Assembly (NCBI GenBank): GCA_018821435.1
Contig: JAHJME010000010.1
Span: 1-64,000, forward strand
DNA: 64,000 nt
Direction of reading: 5' to 3'
From: Alphaproteobacteria bacterium
Lineage (GTDB): Bacteria > Pseudomonadota > Alphaproteobacteria > Caulobacterales > Caulobacteraceae
The translations under genes were made by a program, and so were the position numbers. A model generated the notes under the pieces. That model did no database searches. It worked only from the letters and a program-made list of their open reading frames with translations, and was not told the origin of the DNA. Below, piece after piece: positions 18,001 through 26,491 of this stretch. Position 1 is the first letter of the stretch; every line of letters starts with the position of its first letter.

Positions 18001-18255
18001 GGTGAAGGCCAGCTCGCGGCCGTCCGGCGAATAGAGCGGCCGGCCCTCGGTGGCCTGGTCGGTGACCAGCAGGGCGGCTGTGCCGCCGGCGGCCGGAACC
18101 GTCCAGATGTCGCCGCCGGAGACGAAGGCGATCTCGGCGCCATCGGGCGACAGCGAGGGTTCGGCCAGGGTGGCCTTCGGCGCGGCCTGGGCCTGAACGG
18201 CGATGGCGGCGACGGTGGCGAACAGCAGGCGGCCGAGGCCGCGGCGGAAGGTCAT
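15001..18255 (-). CDS. Tricorn-like S41 protease with TolB-type propeller
   Basis: A 1084-residue exported protein. After a signal peptide (about residues 1-24) come many TolB/WD-type beta-propeller repeats with the recurring SPDGK pattern (about 30-680). A PDZ domain follows (DIEGSIKPGDVLTAVDGKPV), then an S41/C-terminal processing peptidase domain. The nucleophile region reads TNESSLSDAEDFAEGYRYLG with the Ser before DAED, as in archaeal Tricorn. It should degrade peptides in the periplasm. Length and domain order fit Tricorn homologues (about 1050-1100). A low-complexity Lys/Ala/Glu stretch near residues 545-580 separates the two propeller parts. It overlaps the next gene by ATGA. Confidence 0.88.
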   Translation of the reverse strand: MTFRRGLGRLLFATVAAIAVQAQAAPKATLAEPSLSPDGAEIAFVSGGDIWTVPAAGGTAALLVTDQATEGRPLYSPDGRELAFTSTRAGAANVYVLTLSTGKLRRLTFSDANEQLDGWSRDGKWLYISGPANDVARQNDVYRVAATGGTPLEVSRERYLNEFNSAPSPDGQSIALMAKGISSNQWWRNGHSHIDEAELWLKPVAANAPYRKLLGATSKRLWPMWGADGRALWFMSDEGGTENLWRMGLDGGAPQQVTRFTDGRVLFPSIGYDGKSIVFEREFEIWKLDVATGAVAKVPVALRGAPAAAGERRLVETSFRSLSLSPDGKKLAVIAHGEVFAAPAKDGGQGQRLTETPGAESDLAWSPDSRRLAYVAERGRASQVMEYDFATQKERPLTEASDVDAAPVYSPDGKMLAYVHGTRQIRVIALGAGGPDRLLFEGALDRNDGAKVAWSPDSKWLAFGVTDPKSFRNVWVIPIAGGQARPISFLANGNAADLIAWSPDGKYVVFDSGQRSEPSKLVRVDLLPNTPKYREDAFRDLFKAASPGAPTTKADPKDKAPAAKPAASEGEAKAEDETKDGAPAAKGKIPVVRIVFEGIRERATLIPLGGSADEPVISPDGKTLVYRVRQGDQQNLFSYSLDELAKEPAGPQQLTGGRRAKRDYAFSPDSKQLYYLDGGRVSATPIETPKPRFIDVTGEMVVRFDAEKQVVFEEAWSTLNRAFYDDKFHGQDWTALRARFEPFAQGAQTPDELRRVINLMIGELNASHSGINRPAEGFGAQPASRVGDLGLRFDREAYEAGRGLVVREVIALGPADIEGSIKPGDVLTAVDGKPVGAGVNLDSVLLDRAGKRTVLTVSGRQAVVRPVAPGVAAGLLYRHWVNDRRAYVEKASGGRLGYVHILDMSSDSLDQLYLDLDAQNQGKDGVVIDVRNNNGGFINGYVLDVFSRKNFLTMTPRGLFAVPSRQNLGQRALGSPTILVTNESSLSDAEDFAEGYRYLGLGKVVGVPTAGWIIYTGGQPLIDGSVVRVPFIRIQGADGKDMELNPRPVDITVERPLGETLSGRDSQLDTAVAELLKGLGPKRP

Positions 18256-18656
18256 GGACGCACTCGCGAAGCTTCAGCGTTCTTGTGTAAGGGCCGGTTT
18301 CGCCGCGCGCTAGAGCGGCCCGGCCGAAGCTTGGCCGGTGTGTCCGAAGCGGAACAGGTGATGCCGCGGGCGGGTGCGACAATTGGCGAACATGGTCGAG
18401 GAACGATGTTCGTCTATGGCTAAGCTTCGGTTTTCCGAGGCTGTTCCGTCGCCACCGTGCCGTGCGGCGGGGCCTATCCGGAGCCGGGGAAGGGCCGGGC
18501 CGACCCACATCGAGCCCCGTCCTTCCCCGCGTCCGAAACAAATTTCAGAAAAATCGCGGTGGGCGTGACGGGGTTTCCGGCGGCTTCGCGCCTTCCCATA
18601 CGAACCTGAGCTTTGGGAGCGTCGGCGGCTTGCCGAAGGCGCACCCAAAAGGGCAG
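18256..18656. other. intergenic region without a supported gene
   Basis: About 400 bp between the protease start and the efp terminator. Short frames exist but have no ribosome-binding site or family signature. The promoter of the protease gene should lie at the left end. I see no repeat or RNA fold I can defend here. Confidence 0.5.
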
Positions 18657-18689
18657 GGACCGGGCGACTCCGTGTCAATCGCCCGGTCC
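18657..18689 (-). terminator. terminator-like hairpin after efp
   Basis: A perfect 11-bp stem, GGACCGGGCGA (18657-18667) with TCGCCCGGTCC (18679-18689), and an 11-base loop. It starts 12 bp past the efp stop. On the minus strand a short T run (CCCTTTTGGG) follows 6 bases after the stem, so it is a slightly imperfect intrinsic terminator. Confidence 0.65.
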
Positions 18690-18700
18690 TTCGCCTAACC

Positions 18701-19267
18701 TCAGTCCTTGGCGCGTTCCTGGTACGAGAAGTCTTCCGTCAGGATCACCACGCGCGTGCCGGTGGCGATATACGGCGGCACCATGATGCGCGCGCCGTTC
18801 GTCAGGATCGCCGGCTTGTACGACGACGAGGCGGTCTGGTTCTTCACCGCCGGCTCGGTCTCGGTAATTTCCATGGTCACCAGGCGCGGCAACTCCAGGG
18901 CGATCGGCACGCCCTCGTGGGTCGAGAGCGTGACGGTCATGCCGTCCATCAGCCAGGGGGCGGCGTCGCCCACCACGTCCTTGGTCACCACGACCTGGTC
19001 GTAGTTTTCCGGGTTCATGAAGTGGTGACCCTCGCCGTCCTCGTAGAGGAAGGTGTAGTTGCGGTCGTCCACGAAAGCCCGCTCGACCTGTTCGGTCGTC
19101 CGCCACCGCTCCGAAACCTTCACCCCATCCGAGATGCGGCGCATGTTGAGCTGGGTCACCGGCGTGCCCTTGCCGGGGTGGATGTTTTCGGCGGTCAGGA
19201 CGACGTAGAGCTTGCCGTCCATGTCGACGACGGAGCCCTTCCGGAGCGAGCTGGCGATGACTTTCAC
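18701..19267 (-). CDS. efp: translation elongation factor P
   Basis: A 188-residue EF-P, which enters the ribosomal E site and relieves stalling at polyproline. All three domains are present. The modification loop reads [10 protein letters not shown] with the target Lys at residue 33. Lys here (rather than Arg) fits beta-lysylation by EpmA, whose gene is divergent 124 bp away; epmB lies about 3.5 kb to the right. The GTG start has AAGGA at good spacing. A hairpin terminator follows the stop. Proline-rich products are encoded nearby (25457-25744). Confidence 0.97.
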   Translation of the reverse strand: MKVIASSLRKGSVVDMDGKLYVVLTAENIHPGKGTPVTQLNMRRISDGVKVSERWRTTEQVERAFVDDRNYTFLYEDGEGHHFMNPENYDQVVVTKDVVGDAAPWLMDGMTVTLSTHEGVPIALELPRLVTMEITETEPAVKNQTASSSYKPAILTNGARIMVPPYIATGTRVVILTEDFSYQERAKD

Positions 19268-19391
19268 GTGGAGTCCTTGGCGATGCGGCGGGCCTCGCGA
19301 GCGGGCCCGCGTGATTCCGCTGATGAAATTCTTGTGGCGCCCCTATAGCGATGTGCGCCGAAATCTCCAGCCCCCCGCGTAGACGCACCCT

Positions 19392-20408
19392 TTGAGCGAC
19401 CCTGTCGAAACCCCGTGGTGGGACCCCGAGCGGCGTCCCGACCGCCAGCCGTTCCTGGCCGCGCGGGGCCGGATCACGCGCGCCGTGCGGGGTTGGTTCG
19501 ACGCCCAAGGCCTGACCGAGGTTGAGACTGCCGGCCTGCAGGTCTCGCCCGGCAACGAGACCCATCTGCACGCCTTCGCCACCCAGGCGCTGAGCACGGA
19601 CGGCCAGGCGCGGGCGATGTACCTGCACACCTCGCCGGAGTTCGCCTGCAAAAAGCTGCTGGCGTCCGGCGAGACGGCGATCTTCACCCTGGCCAAGGTC
19701 TGGCGGAACCGCGAGCGCGGGCCGCTGCACCACCCCGAGTTCACGATGCTGGAGTGGTACCGAGCGGGCGCGGCCTACGAGGCGCTGATGGACGACTGCG
19801 CCGCGCTGATGCGGCTGGCCGCCGAGGCCGCGGGGACGACGGCGCTGACCTGGCGCGGGATCGCCGCCGATCCGTTCGCCGAACCGGAACGGGTGACGGT
19901 GGCGGAGGCGTTCCAGCGTCACGCCGGGATCGACCTGTTCGGCGACGACCTGACGGAGCAGGCGCGAGCGGCGGGCATCCGCGTGGCGGCCGACGACACC
20001 TGGGCCGACGTGTTCAGCAGGGTGATCGTGGAGAAGGTCGAGCCCAACCTGGGTCACGGGCGGCCGACGATCCTGTGCGAATACCCGGTCTCCGAGGCGG
20101 CGCTGGCGCGCCCCAAGCCCGGCGACCCGCGCGTCGCAGAACGCTTCGAGCTCTATGCGTGCGGGGTCGAGCTGGCCAACTGCTTCGGCGAGCTGACCGA
20201 CGCGGCCGAGCAACGTCGGCGCTTCGAGATCGAGATGGCCGAGAAGCAGCGGCTGTACGGCGAGACCTATCCGCTGGACGAGGACTTCCTGGCCGCCCTG
20301 GCGCTGATGCCGCCCGCCAGCGGCGGCGCGCTGGGCTTCGACCGGCTGGTGATGCTGGCCACCGGCGCGCCCCGGATCGAGCAGGTCCTCTGGACGCCGG
20401 TGGCCTGA
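19392..20408 (+). CDS. epmA: EF-P lysyl-transferase EpmA (GenX/PoxA)
   Basis: A 338-residue class II lysyl-tRNA-synthetase-like enzyme without the anticodon-binding domain, which attaches beta-lysine to EF-P. Class II motifs are visible: YLHTSPEFACKKLLASGETA and VWRNRERGPLHHPEFTMLEW (motif 2), CGVELANCFGELTDAAEQRR, and motif 3 in GGALGFDRLVMLATG. Length is close to the usual 325. The start is a TTG at 19392 with no clear ribosome-binding site, but no later in-frame start preserves the N-terminus, so a leaderless or weak start is possible. Confidence 0.93.
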   Translation: MSDPVETPWWDPERRPDRQPFLAARGRITRAVRGWFDAQGLTEVETAGLQVSPGNETHLHAFATQALSTDGQARAMYLHTSPEFACKKLLASGETAIFTLAKVWRNRERGPLHHPEFTMLEWYRAGAAYEALMDDCAALMRLAAEAAGTTALTWRGIAADPFAEPERVTVAEAFQRHAGIDLFGDDLTEQARAAGIRVAADDTWADVFSRVIVEKVEPNLGHGRPTILCEYPVSEAALARPKPGDPRVAERFELYACGVELANCFGELTDAAEQRRRFEIEMAEKQRLYGETYPLDEDFLAALALMPPASGGALGFDRLVMLATGAPRIEQVLWTPVA

Positions 20409-20424
20409 GGCATCGGCTTTCGCC

Positions 20425-22716
20425 TTGACACCCAGCGCGGCGTGGCGACCCCTTGGGCCGGTGGCAAAGCTAAGCCTTTCTCGCTGGCTACCTCACCTGA
20501 TCGTGCCAGCGCTGGTGCTGTTGGTCGGCGCGGTCGCGACGGTGCTCACCGCGGTCCAACTCCTCGACGCGAACGCCGCCCGCGACGCCTCGCGGCTGCG
20601 CCTGGAGGCCAACCAGGCGGTGAGCGCGCTGAAGCAGCGGATGGAGGGTCACAGCGCCCTGCTGCGCGGGACCGCGGGCCTCTTCGCTGGCAGCGACGAC
20701 GTCACCGCCGACGAGTTCGCGGCCTTCGTCGGCCGCCTGGGTCTGGGCAGCCGATATCCCGGCGTCCTGGGCATCGGCTACACGGTGCGGGTGACGGGCG
20801 AGCCGGCGCGCGAGGCGCTGGAGACCCGGATGAAGGACGCCGGCGTCGCGGGCTTCCACGTCTGGCCCGCCGGGCCGCGGCCGACTTACACCAGCATCGT
20901 CTACCTCTCGCCGCTGACGGCCGCGAACGCCGCGGCGATCGGCTACGACATGTTCAGCGACCCCAGCCGGCGCGAGGCGATGACGCAGGCCCAAGCGACC
21001 GGCGACCTGGCGATGTCCGGCCCGGTGACCCTGGTCCAGGACAGCGCCGCGCGCGCCCAGCCCGGCGTGCTGATGTTCCTGCCGGTCAGCGCGCCGGACG
21101 GGCGAGGCGGGCGGAGCCAGGGCTTCGTCTATAGCCCCCTGCGCGCCGGCGACCTGTTGCGGCCGGTGTTCCCCGCCAGCGCCGACCGGCTGGTCGACAT
21201 CGCCGTGTACGATGGAGCGCCGAGCGCCAGGAGCCTGCTGTTCGAGACCGCGCCCGCCGGAGCGGTCCCGTCCCGGCTGACGGCCGGGCGCGTGGTGGGC
21301 GTGGCCGGGCGGCCGTGGACCGTGGTCGTGCGCACGCGTCCGGCGTTCGAGGCGGGCAGCAACCGCTCACTGGCCTATTGGACCGGCGGCCTGGGCCTGG
21401 CCGTGACCCTGGCGCTGACGTTCGCGGTGCTGATGCAGGCCCGCGCCGCCCTGCTGGCCGAGGCGGCGCGGAGCGAGCTGCGCGAAGCCAACGCCGGACT
21501 GGAAGGCCGCGTCGAAGCCCGCACGGCCGAGCTGCGCGGCGAAATGGTCCGGCGCGAGGCGGCCGAGAACCAGGTGCGCCAGATGCAGAAGATGGAGGCG
21601 ATCGGCCAGCTGACCGGCGGCATCGCCCACGACTTCAACAACATGCTGGCCATCGTGGTGGGCAGCCTGGACATGGCCAAGCGCCGCTTGTCGGACGGCG
21701 AGGACCCGCGTGTCGGACGCTACATCGACAACGCCGCCGAGGGCGCGCAGCGGGCGGCGGCGCTGACGGCCCGCCTGCTGGCCTTCGCCCGGCGGCAGAA
21801 GCTCAATCCCGAGCCGCTGGACGTCAACGACCTGGTCGGCGGCATGACCCAGCTCCTGGGCCGCTCGCTGGGCGAGCGCACCGAGATCGCCACGTCGTTG
21901 GCCGATGGCCTGTGGCCCGTCCACGCCGACGCCGCCGAACTCGAGAACGCCGTGCTGAACCTGGCGGTGAACGCCCGCGACGCCATGCCGGATGGCGGGC
22001 GGCTGACCCTGGAGACCTTCAACGTGACCGCGCCCGACGAGGGTGACCCGGGCGGGCCGGCGGCGGGCGACCATGTGGCCATCCGCATCCGGGATACGGG
22101 CGTCGGCATGGCGCCCGACGTGATCGAGCGCGTGTTCGAGCCGTTCTTCACCACCAAGGAGGTGGGCAAGGGGACGGGCCTGGGGCTGAGCCAGGTCTAC
22201 GGCTTCGTCAGCCAGTCGGGCGGCCAGGTGACGGTGCGCTCGGAGGTCGGGCGAGGCTCGACGGTGGCGATCTATCTGCCGCGCTGGACCGGCGCGGTCG
22301 CGGTGCGGGCGGCCTCGGCGGTGGAGGGACCGCTTCCTCGGGCCCGGCATGGCGAGGCGGTGCTGGTGGTCGAGGACGAGCCCGACGTGCGCCGGCTGTC
22401 GGTCGATACCCTGCGCGACCTGGGCTATGCGGTGGCCGAGGCGTCGGACGCCGACGAGGCGCTGCGGTGGCTGTCGGGGCGGCCGGCCGCCGACCTGCTG
22501 TTCACCGACATCGTCATGCCGGGGATGGACGGATTGCAGCTGGCGACGGCGGCGCGCGTGGCGATGCCGGCGCTGAAGGTGCTGTACACCACGGGTTATG
22601 CCCGCGACGCCCGCGCCATCGAGAGCGTGCAGGCCGCTGTCCTGCCCAAGCCGTTCACCGTCGAACAGCTGGCGCGCCGGGTGCGCCAGGCGCTGGACGA
22701 GGGCCACGCGGCGTAG
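20425..22716 (+). CDS. CHASE-domain hybrid sensor histidine kinase
   Basis: About 763 residues. A transmembrane helix ([20 protein letters not shown]) is followed by a periplasmic CHASE sensor (about 75-300, with [11 protein letters not shown]), then a second helix ([20 protein letters not shown]) and a coiled coil. The kinase core follows: [17 protein letters not shown] with the phosphorylated His, [21 protein letters not shown] and [18 protein letters not shown]. The C-terminal receiver has its Asp in [13 protein letters not shown] and Lys in LPKPFT. It may phosphorelay to another protein; no partner is adjacent. Start is TTG 20425 or GTG 20461. Its location between epmA and epmB is not evidence of a shared role. 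Confidence 0.9.
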   Translation: MTPSAAWRPLGPVAKLSLSRWLPHLIVPALVLLVGAVATVLTAVQLLDANAARDASRLRLEANQAVSALKQRMEGHSALLRGTAGLFAGSDDVTADEFAAFVGRLGLGSRYPGVLGIGYTVRVTGEPAREALETRMKDAGVAGFHVWPAGPRPTYTSIVYLSPLTAANAAAIGYDMFSDPSRREAMTQAQATGDLAMSGPVTLVQDSAARAQPGVLMFLPVSAPDGRGGRSQGFVYSPLRAGDLLRPVFPASADRLVDIAVYDGAPSARSLLFETAPAGAVPSRLTAGRVVGVAGRPWTVVVRTRPAFEAGSNRSLAYWTGGLGLAVTLALTFAVLMQARAALLAEAARSELREANAGLEGRVEARTAELRGEMVRREAAENQVRQMQKMEAIGQLTGGIAHDFNNMLAIVVGSLDMAKRRLSDGEDPRVGRYIDNAAEGAQRAAALTARLLAFARRQKLNPEPLDVNDLVGGMTQLLGRSLGERTEIATSLADGLWPVHADAAELENAVLNLAVNARDAMPDGGRLTLETFNVTAPDEGDPGGPAAGDHVAIRIRDTGVGMAPDVIERVFEPFFTTKEVGKGTGLGLSQVYGFVSQSGGQVTVRSEVGRGSTVAIYLPRWTGAVAVRAASAVEGPLPRARHGEAVLVVEDEPDVRRLSVDTLRDLGYAVAEASDADEALRWLSGRPAADLLFTDIVMPGMDGLQLATAARVAMPALKVLYTTGYARDARAIESVQAAVLPKPFTVEQLARRVRQALDEGHAA

Positions 22717-22762
22717 GGCCTCATTTGCCGCCGCGCTCCGCATGGGCCATATGCGCCCCGCC

Positions 22763-23785
22763 ATGACCGCCCGCACCCTCCGCACGCCCCAAGACCTGGT
22801 CGACACCGGCCTGGTCGCCCCGCACCGGCTCGCCGAGCTGGAGGGGGTCGCCGCCCGCTACGCCGTGGCGATCACGCCGGCGATGGCCGGGCTAATCCCC
22901 GACAACGACGCCATGGCGCGACAGTTCGTGCCCAGCGCCGCCGAGCTGGAGCAGACGCCGGACGAGCGCGCCGATCCCATCGGCGACGACACCCACAGCC
23001 CCGTCGAGGGCGTGGTCCATCGCTATCCCGACCGGGTGCTGCTGAAGGCCAACCATGCCTGCGCGGTCTACTGCCGGTTCTGCTTCCGCCGCGAGATGGT
23101 GGGGCCGGACGGCATCCGGCCGTTGTCGCCGGAACAGCTGGACGCGGCCATGGCCTATATCGCCGGCGACCCCAGGATCTGGGAGGTCATCGTCACCGGC
23201 GGCGATCCGCTGATCCTGTCGGTGCGCCGCCTGCGCGATCTGATGGCCCGGTTGGCGAAGATCGACCATGTGAAGGTCGTCCGCTTCCACACCCGCATCC
23301 CCGCCGTGGATCCCGAGCGGGTCACGCCGGGCCTGGTCGCGGCGCTGAAGGCGCCGGGCAAGACCACCTGGGTCGGGCTGCACGCCAACCACGCCGACGA
23401 ACTGACGCCGGCCGCCGAAGCCGCCTGCGCGCGCATTCTCGACGCCGGCATCCCGATGGTCAGCCAGACCGTGCTGCTGAAGGGCGTCAACGACGACGCT
23501 GCGACGCTGGAGGCGCTGATGCGCCGCTTCGTCGAGATGCGGATCAAGCCCTACTATCTGCACCACGCCGACCTGGCGCCCGGCACCGCCCACTTCCGGA
23601 CGACGCTGGCCGAGGGGCAGGCGCTGATGCGCGATCTGCGCGGCAAGGTCTCGGGCCTGTGCCAGCCGACCTATGTTCTGGATATCCCGGGTGGCCACGG
23701 CAAGTCGCCGGTGGGGCCTTGCTACACGGGCGATGGCGAGGTCACCGATCCCACCGGAACCGCGCACGCGTATCCGCCCACGTAA
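22763..23785 (+). CDS. epmB: EF-P (R)-beta-lysine synthase EpmB (radical SAM)
   Basis: A lysine 2,3-aminomutase-like radical SAM enzyme of about 340 residues that makes the (R)-beta-lysine used by EpmA. The 4Fe-4S ligands are seen as CAVYCRFC (CX3CX2C). EVIVTGGDPL, VVRFHTRIPAVDP and the PLP-region motif PVGPCYTGDGEV match the KamA/EpmB family. The short length, without the C-terminal extension of true lysine 2,3-aminomutases, favours EpmB, as does the locus with efp and epmA. Starts at 22742, 22751 and 22763 are all possible; none has a strong ribosome-binding site. Confidence 0.9.
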   Translation: MTARTLRTPQDLVDTGLVAPHRLAELEGVAARYAVAITPAMAGLIPDNDAMARQFVPSAAELEQTPDERADPIGDDTHSPVEGVVHRYPDRVLLKANHACAVYCRFCFRREMVGPDGIRPLSPEQLDAAMAYIAGDPRIWEVIVTGGDPLILSVRRLRDLMARLAKIDHVKVVRFHTRIPAVDPERVTPGLVAALKAPGKTTWVGLHANHADELTPAAEAACARILDAGIPMVSQTVLLKGVNDDAATLEALMRRFVEMRIKPYYLHHADLAPGTAHFRTTLAEGQALMRDLRGKVSGLCQPTYVLDIPGGHGKSPVGPCYTGDGEVTDPTGTAHAYPPT

Positions 23786-23806
23786 CGTGTTATCTGTTGC
23801 TTCAAA

Positions 23807-23825
23807 GTGACAGTCCGCCTGTCAC
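23807..23825. promoter_or_regulatory. 7-bp inverted repeat GTGACAG-N5-CTGTCAC
   Basis: Perfect arms at 23807-23813 and 23819-23825 in the 151-bp gap between epmB and the L,D-transpeptidase gene. No T run follows, so a terminator is unlikely; it could be a regulator site for the downstream envelope genes. Confidence 0.35.
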
Positions 23826-23936
23826 AGCGTGTGGCGCGGTCGACACACTGACCGGCGCGCCCCAGATATGCGTTCATCCAGCAGTCACCGGGGTGCGTAG
23901 ATACCCCGAGCAACAGAGTAAGGACCGGGTAAAGAC

Positions 23937-25445
23937 ATGGGCGGCGATGGCTTGCGGGGCGGACGCATGGGGCGCTGCCTGGCTTTGGCCGCCTTGGCGC
24001 CTCTGGCGTTAGGCAATCTGGCGATGGCGCAGCCGGCCGCCGCGCCGCCTGTCCTGGCGATCCCGGCCGCGCCCGTCGCGCCCGCGCCGCCGCCCGTCGA
24101 GATTCCGGCGCTGACCCCGGCCCAGGCGCAAGTCGCGCTGAAGGCGCTGCGCGCCGCCGACCTGCACGGTCTCCAGCCCAAGGCCTATGTCCCGGACGGC
24201 CTCCCCGACGACGGAACCCTGACGCCGGCCCAGCAGACCGCCCTGGCCGCCGGGCTGGTCCGCTATGCGCACGATGTCCGCATCGGACGCATGGACCCCG
24301 GCCAGTTCCCCGAGCTGTGGCAGGTGCGCCCCGCCGCCTACGATCCGCGCCCCGACCTGGCGGCCGCCCTCACCGAGGGTCGGCTGCAGCCGTGGCTGGA
24401 CAGCCTGGCGCCCCGCTACTCCGGCTACGCGGCCCTGAAGCGTGGCCTAGTCCGCTACCGCGAGATCGCGGGCAAGGGCGGCTGGAAGACGGTGGCCGAG
24501 GGCCCGAAGATGGAGCTGGGCTCCAAGGACCCCCGCGTCGCCGCCCTGCGCGCCCGCCTGGCGGTCGAGGACAGCGCCGTGACCGCCACGGGCGCCGCCA
24601 CCTTTGACAAGCCGCTGGAGGAGGCGGTGATCCGCGCCCAGCGGCGCTATGGCCTGAAGCCCGACGGCGTGGTCGGCAACGGGACCCTGGCCTATCTCAA
24701 CCAGCCGGTCGGCCAACGCATCCTGCAGATCGTCGCCAATATGGAGCGCTGGCGCTGGATGCCGGCGACCATGCCCGCCACGAGGGTGCAGGTGAACACC
24801 GGCGCGGCCATCGTCACCCTGTTCCGCGACGACAAGCCGATCATGTCGATGAAGGCGGTCTCCGGTCGCCCCGGCGACGAGACGCCGATGCTGGTGTCGA
24901 CGATCCACTCGGTGGTGATCAACCCGCCGTGGAACGTGCCGGCCGGCATCGCCCAGCGCGAGCTGTGGCCGAAGGAGAAGGCCAACCCCGGCTACCTGGC
25001 CAAGCACGGCTATCGGATCATTCCCGTGCAGGGCGGCCAGCCGCGCCTGCAGCAGGCGTCGGGCGACCAGAGCGCGCTGGGGCGGTTCAAGTTCGACTTC
25101 GACAACCCGTTCGCGGTCTATCTGCACGACACCCCGTCCAAGGGCGGCTTCGACCTCTATTCGCGTCAGGCCAGCCACGGCTGCGTGCGGCTGGAGCGTC
25201 CGCGGGCGCTGGCCGAGGCGCTGCTGAACGGCGACGCCACCTGGACCTCCGAGGCGATCGACAAGCAGCTGGAGGGCGACAAGACGGTGCGTGCGAAGCT
25301 GTCGGAGCAGGTGCCGGTCTACATCCTCTACTGGACCGCGTTCGGCGGCTCGGATGGACAGATGAACTTCCGCTCGGACCCGTATAACTGGGACCGGGAA
25401 CTGCTCCAGCGCACGGGCGTGCTGGCGTCGGGTACGAAGGTCTGA
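23937..25445 (+). CDS. L,D-transpeptidase (YkuD/YcbB-like)
   Basis: A 502-residue exported enzyme that would make 3-3 crosslinks in peptidoglycan or attach proteins to it. It has a signal peptide (about 1-31), a proline/alanine linker, a scaffold domain, a peptidoglycan-binding domain (ERAQRRYG-type repeat around AVIRAQRRYGLKPDGVVGN), and the YkuD catalytic domain. That domain contains VINPPWNVP and YLHDTPSKGGFDLYSRQ, followed by SHGCVRL with the catalytic Cys and His. Size and order fit the YcbB class. It is followed after 11 bp by a small membrane protein gene in the same operon. Confidence 0.92.
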   Translation: MGGDGLRGGRMGRCLALAALAPLALGNLAMAQPAAAPPVLAIPAAPVAPAPPPVEIPALTPAQAQVALKALRAADLHGLQPKAYVPDGLPDDGTLTPAQQTALAAGLVRYAHDVRIGRMDPGQFPELWQVRPAAYDPRPDLAAALTEGRLQPWLDSLAPRYSGYAALKRGLVRYREIAGKGGWKTVAEGPKMELGSKDPRVAALRARLAVEDSAVTATGAATFDKPLEEAVIRAQRRYGLKPDGVVGNGTLAYLNQPVGQRILQIVANMERWRWMPATMPATRVQVNTGAAIVTLFRDDKPIMSMKAVSGRPGDETPMLVSTIHSVVINPPWNVPAGIAQRELWPKEKANPGYLAKHGYRIIPVQGGQPRLQQASGDQSALGRFKFDFDNPFAVYLHDTPSKGGFDLYSRQASHGCVRLERPRALAEALLNGDATWTSEAIDKQLEGDKTVRAKLSEQVPVYILYWTAFGGSDGQMNFRSDPYNWDRELLQRTGVLASGTKV

Positions 25446-25456
25446 GGGGGCCTTAG

Positions 25457-25744
25457 ATGTTGAAGACCGTTCTGTGGATCGCGGCCGCCTGCGCGGCGAT
25501 CCTGGTGGCGCTGGCGGTGAGCCGGAACCTGAATTTCGACAAGCCGGTGGAGAAGGCGGTCGAGCCGCCCGCCGTGGTCGAGGCTCCGCCGCCCGCGCCC
25601 GTCGTGGAAGCCCCCGTCGCGCCGCCGCCGGCGCCGAAGCCGGTCGAGCGCACGCCCGAGGAACAGCAGATCCAGGACGACGCCGCGGCGACGGGCATGA
25701 CCACCGTCGAGCCCGATCCGCCGACGGAAGCGCCGCAGAGCTAG
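25457..25744 (+). CDS. small membrane-anchored proline-rich protein
   Basis: A 95-residue protein with one N-terminal transmembrane or signal-anchor helix (MLKTVLWIAAACAAILVALA) and a Pro/Val/Ala/Glu-rich tail (for example PPPAPVVEAPVAPPPAPKP), probably extended across the periplasm. Purines (GAGGGGG) precede the ATG. It sits 11 bp behind the L,D-transpeptidase gene, so a cell-envelope role is likely but unproven. Its PPP/PPA runs are the type of sequence whose translation needs EF-P. Confidence 0.75.
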   Translation: MLKTVLWIAAACAAILVALAVSRNLNFDKPVEKAVEPPAVVEAPPPAPVVEAPVAPPPAPKPVERTPEEQQIQDDAAATGMTTVEPDPPTEAPQS

Positions 25745-25745
25745 G

Positions 25746-26300
25746 TTACGACCCCCGCCACTGGCGGACGCGGCCGGTGTCCACGTGGACGAAGTTCGAC
25801 ACGGGATAGAAGCCGACGCCGCCGGCGCTCAGCGACAGGGCCGCGTTGCGCAGGTTGGACAGCTCGACGCCCGGCACCCGGATGTCGATGGCCTTGCCGA
25901 TGGTGTGCTGGCTGTTCTCGGCCACGCCGCTGGACCGGGCGTGCAGCATGGCGTTGGTCTTGGGCGAGCGGTAGCCGGAGATGATCTGGAAGGGCGCCCG
26001 CGTCTCCAGCTTGTCGCCGATGGCGTGCAGGGCGTCGAACAGGCCGGGGTCGATGAAGTGCTCGTCGCCGGTGCGCCAGTCGCGCATCACCCGGGTGGCC
26101 TCGGCCAGGGCGTCGGGCAGGTAGCTGCCGTTGGCGTAGTAGACTTCGTTGAACGTCTCGCCGGTGTGCAGGTTGTCCAGGACCGCGCGGCGCGGCTCCC
26201 AGATGTCCATGCGTTGCGCCCAGGCGGGCGCGGCGATGGCGGCGAGGCCGGCGGCCCCACCAAACTTGAGCAGATCTCTGCGGCGGACGTGGTTGGGCAT
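25746..26300 (-). CDS. Tat-exported DUF882 (M15-like, MepK/YcbK) peptidase
   Basis: A 184-residue protein with a twin-arginine signal (RRRDLLKFGGAAGLAAIAAP), so it should be exported folded. The DUF882 domain belongs to the M15 metallopeptidases. Zn-site motifs are visible as SQHTIGKAIDIRVPG and NFVHVDTGRVR, and the fold motif IISGYRSPKTN is present. Relatives such as MepK cleave 3-3 peptidoglycan crosslinks, which fits its convergent neighbour being an L,D-transpeptidase that would make them. GGAGG before the ATG supports the start. Confidence 0.88.
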   Translation of the reverse strand: MPNHVRRRDLLKFGGAAGLAAIAAPAWAQRMDIWEPRRAVLDNLHTGETFNEVYYANGSYLPDALAEATRVMRDWRTGDEHFIDPGLFDALHAIGDKLETRAPFQIISGYRSPKTNAMLHARSSGVAENSQHTIGKAIDIRVPGVELSNLRNAALSLSAGGVGFYPVSNFVHVDTGRVRQWRGS

Positions 26301-26491
26301 TTAGCCTCCGGGCCGTCGTTGGGACCGGCAAGATGGCGGGCTAATCGTTAACGTCAACCCTACCCGTCGCCGGGTGCGACCAGGGGCCGCCGGTCGCCCA
26401 CGGCTTGAGCAGGGCCTTGCGTTGAGGCTCCGGCGCCCGGACAGTCGGCCCTGAACCGGCGCCTCTAGAGCGGCCGGAGGGGGATGCGTTC

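Noticed and set aside
20425..20430. TTGACA as a promoter for the hybrid kinase
   Set aside because: No -10-like sequence lies at suitable spacing, and the hexamer can equally be the TTG start codon region; left unannotated.
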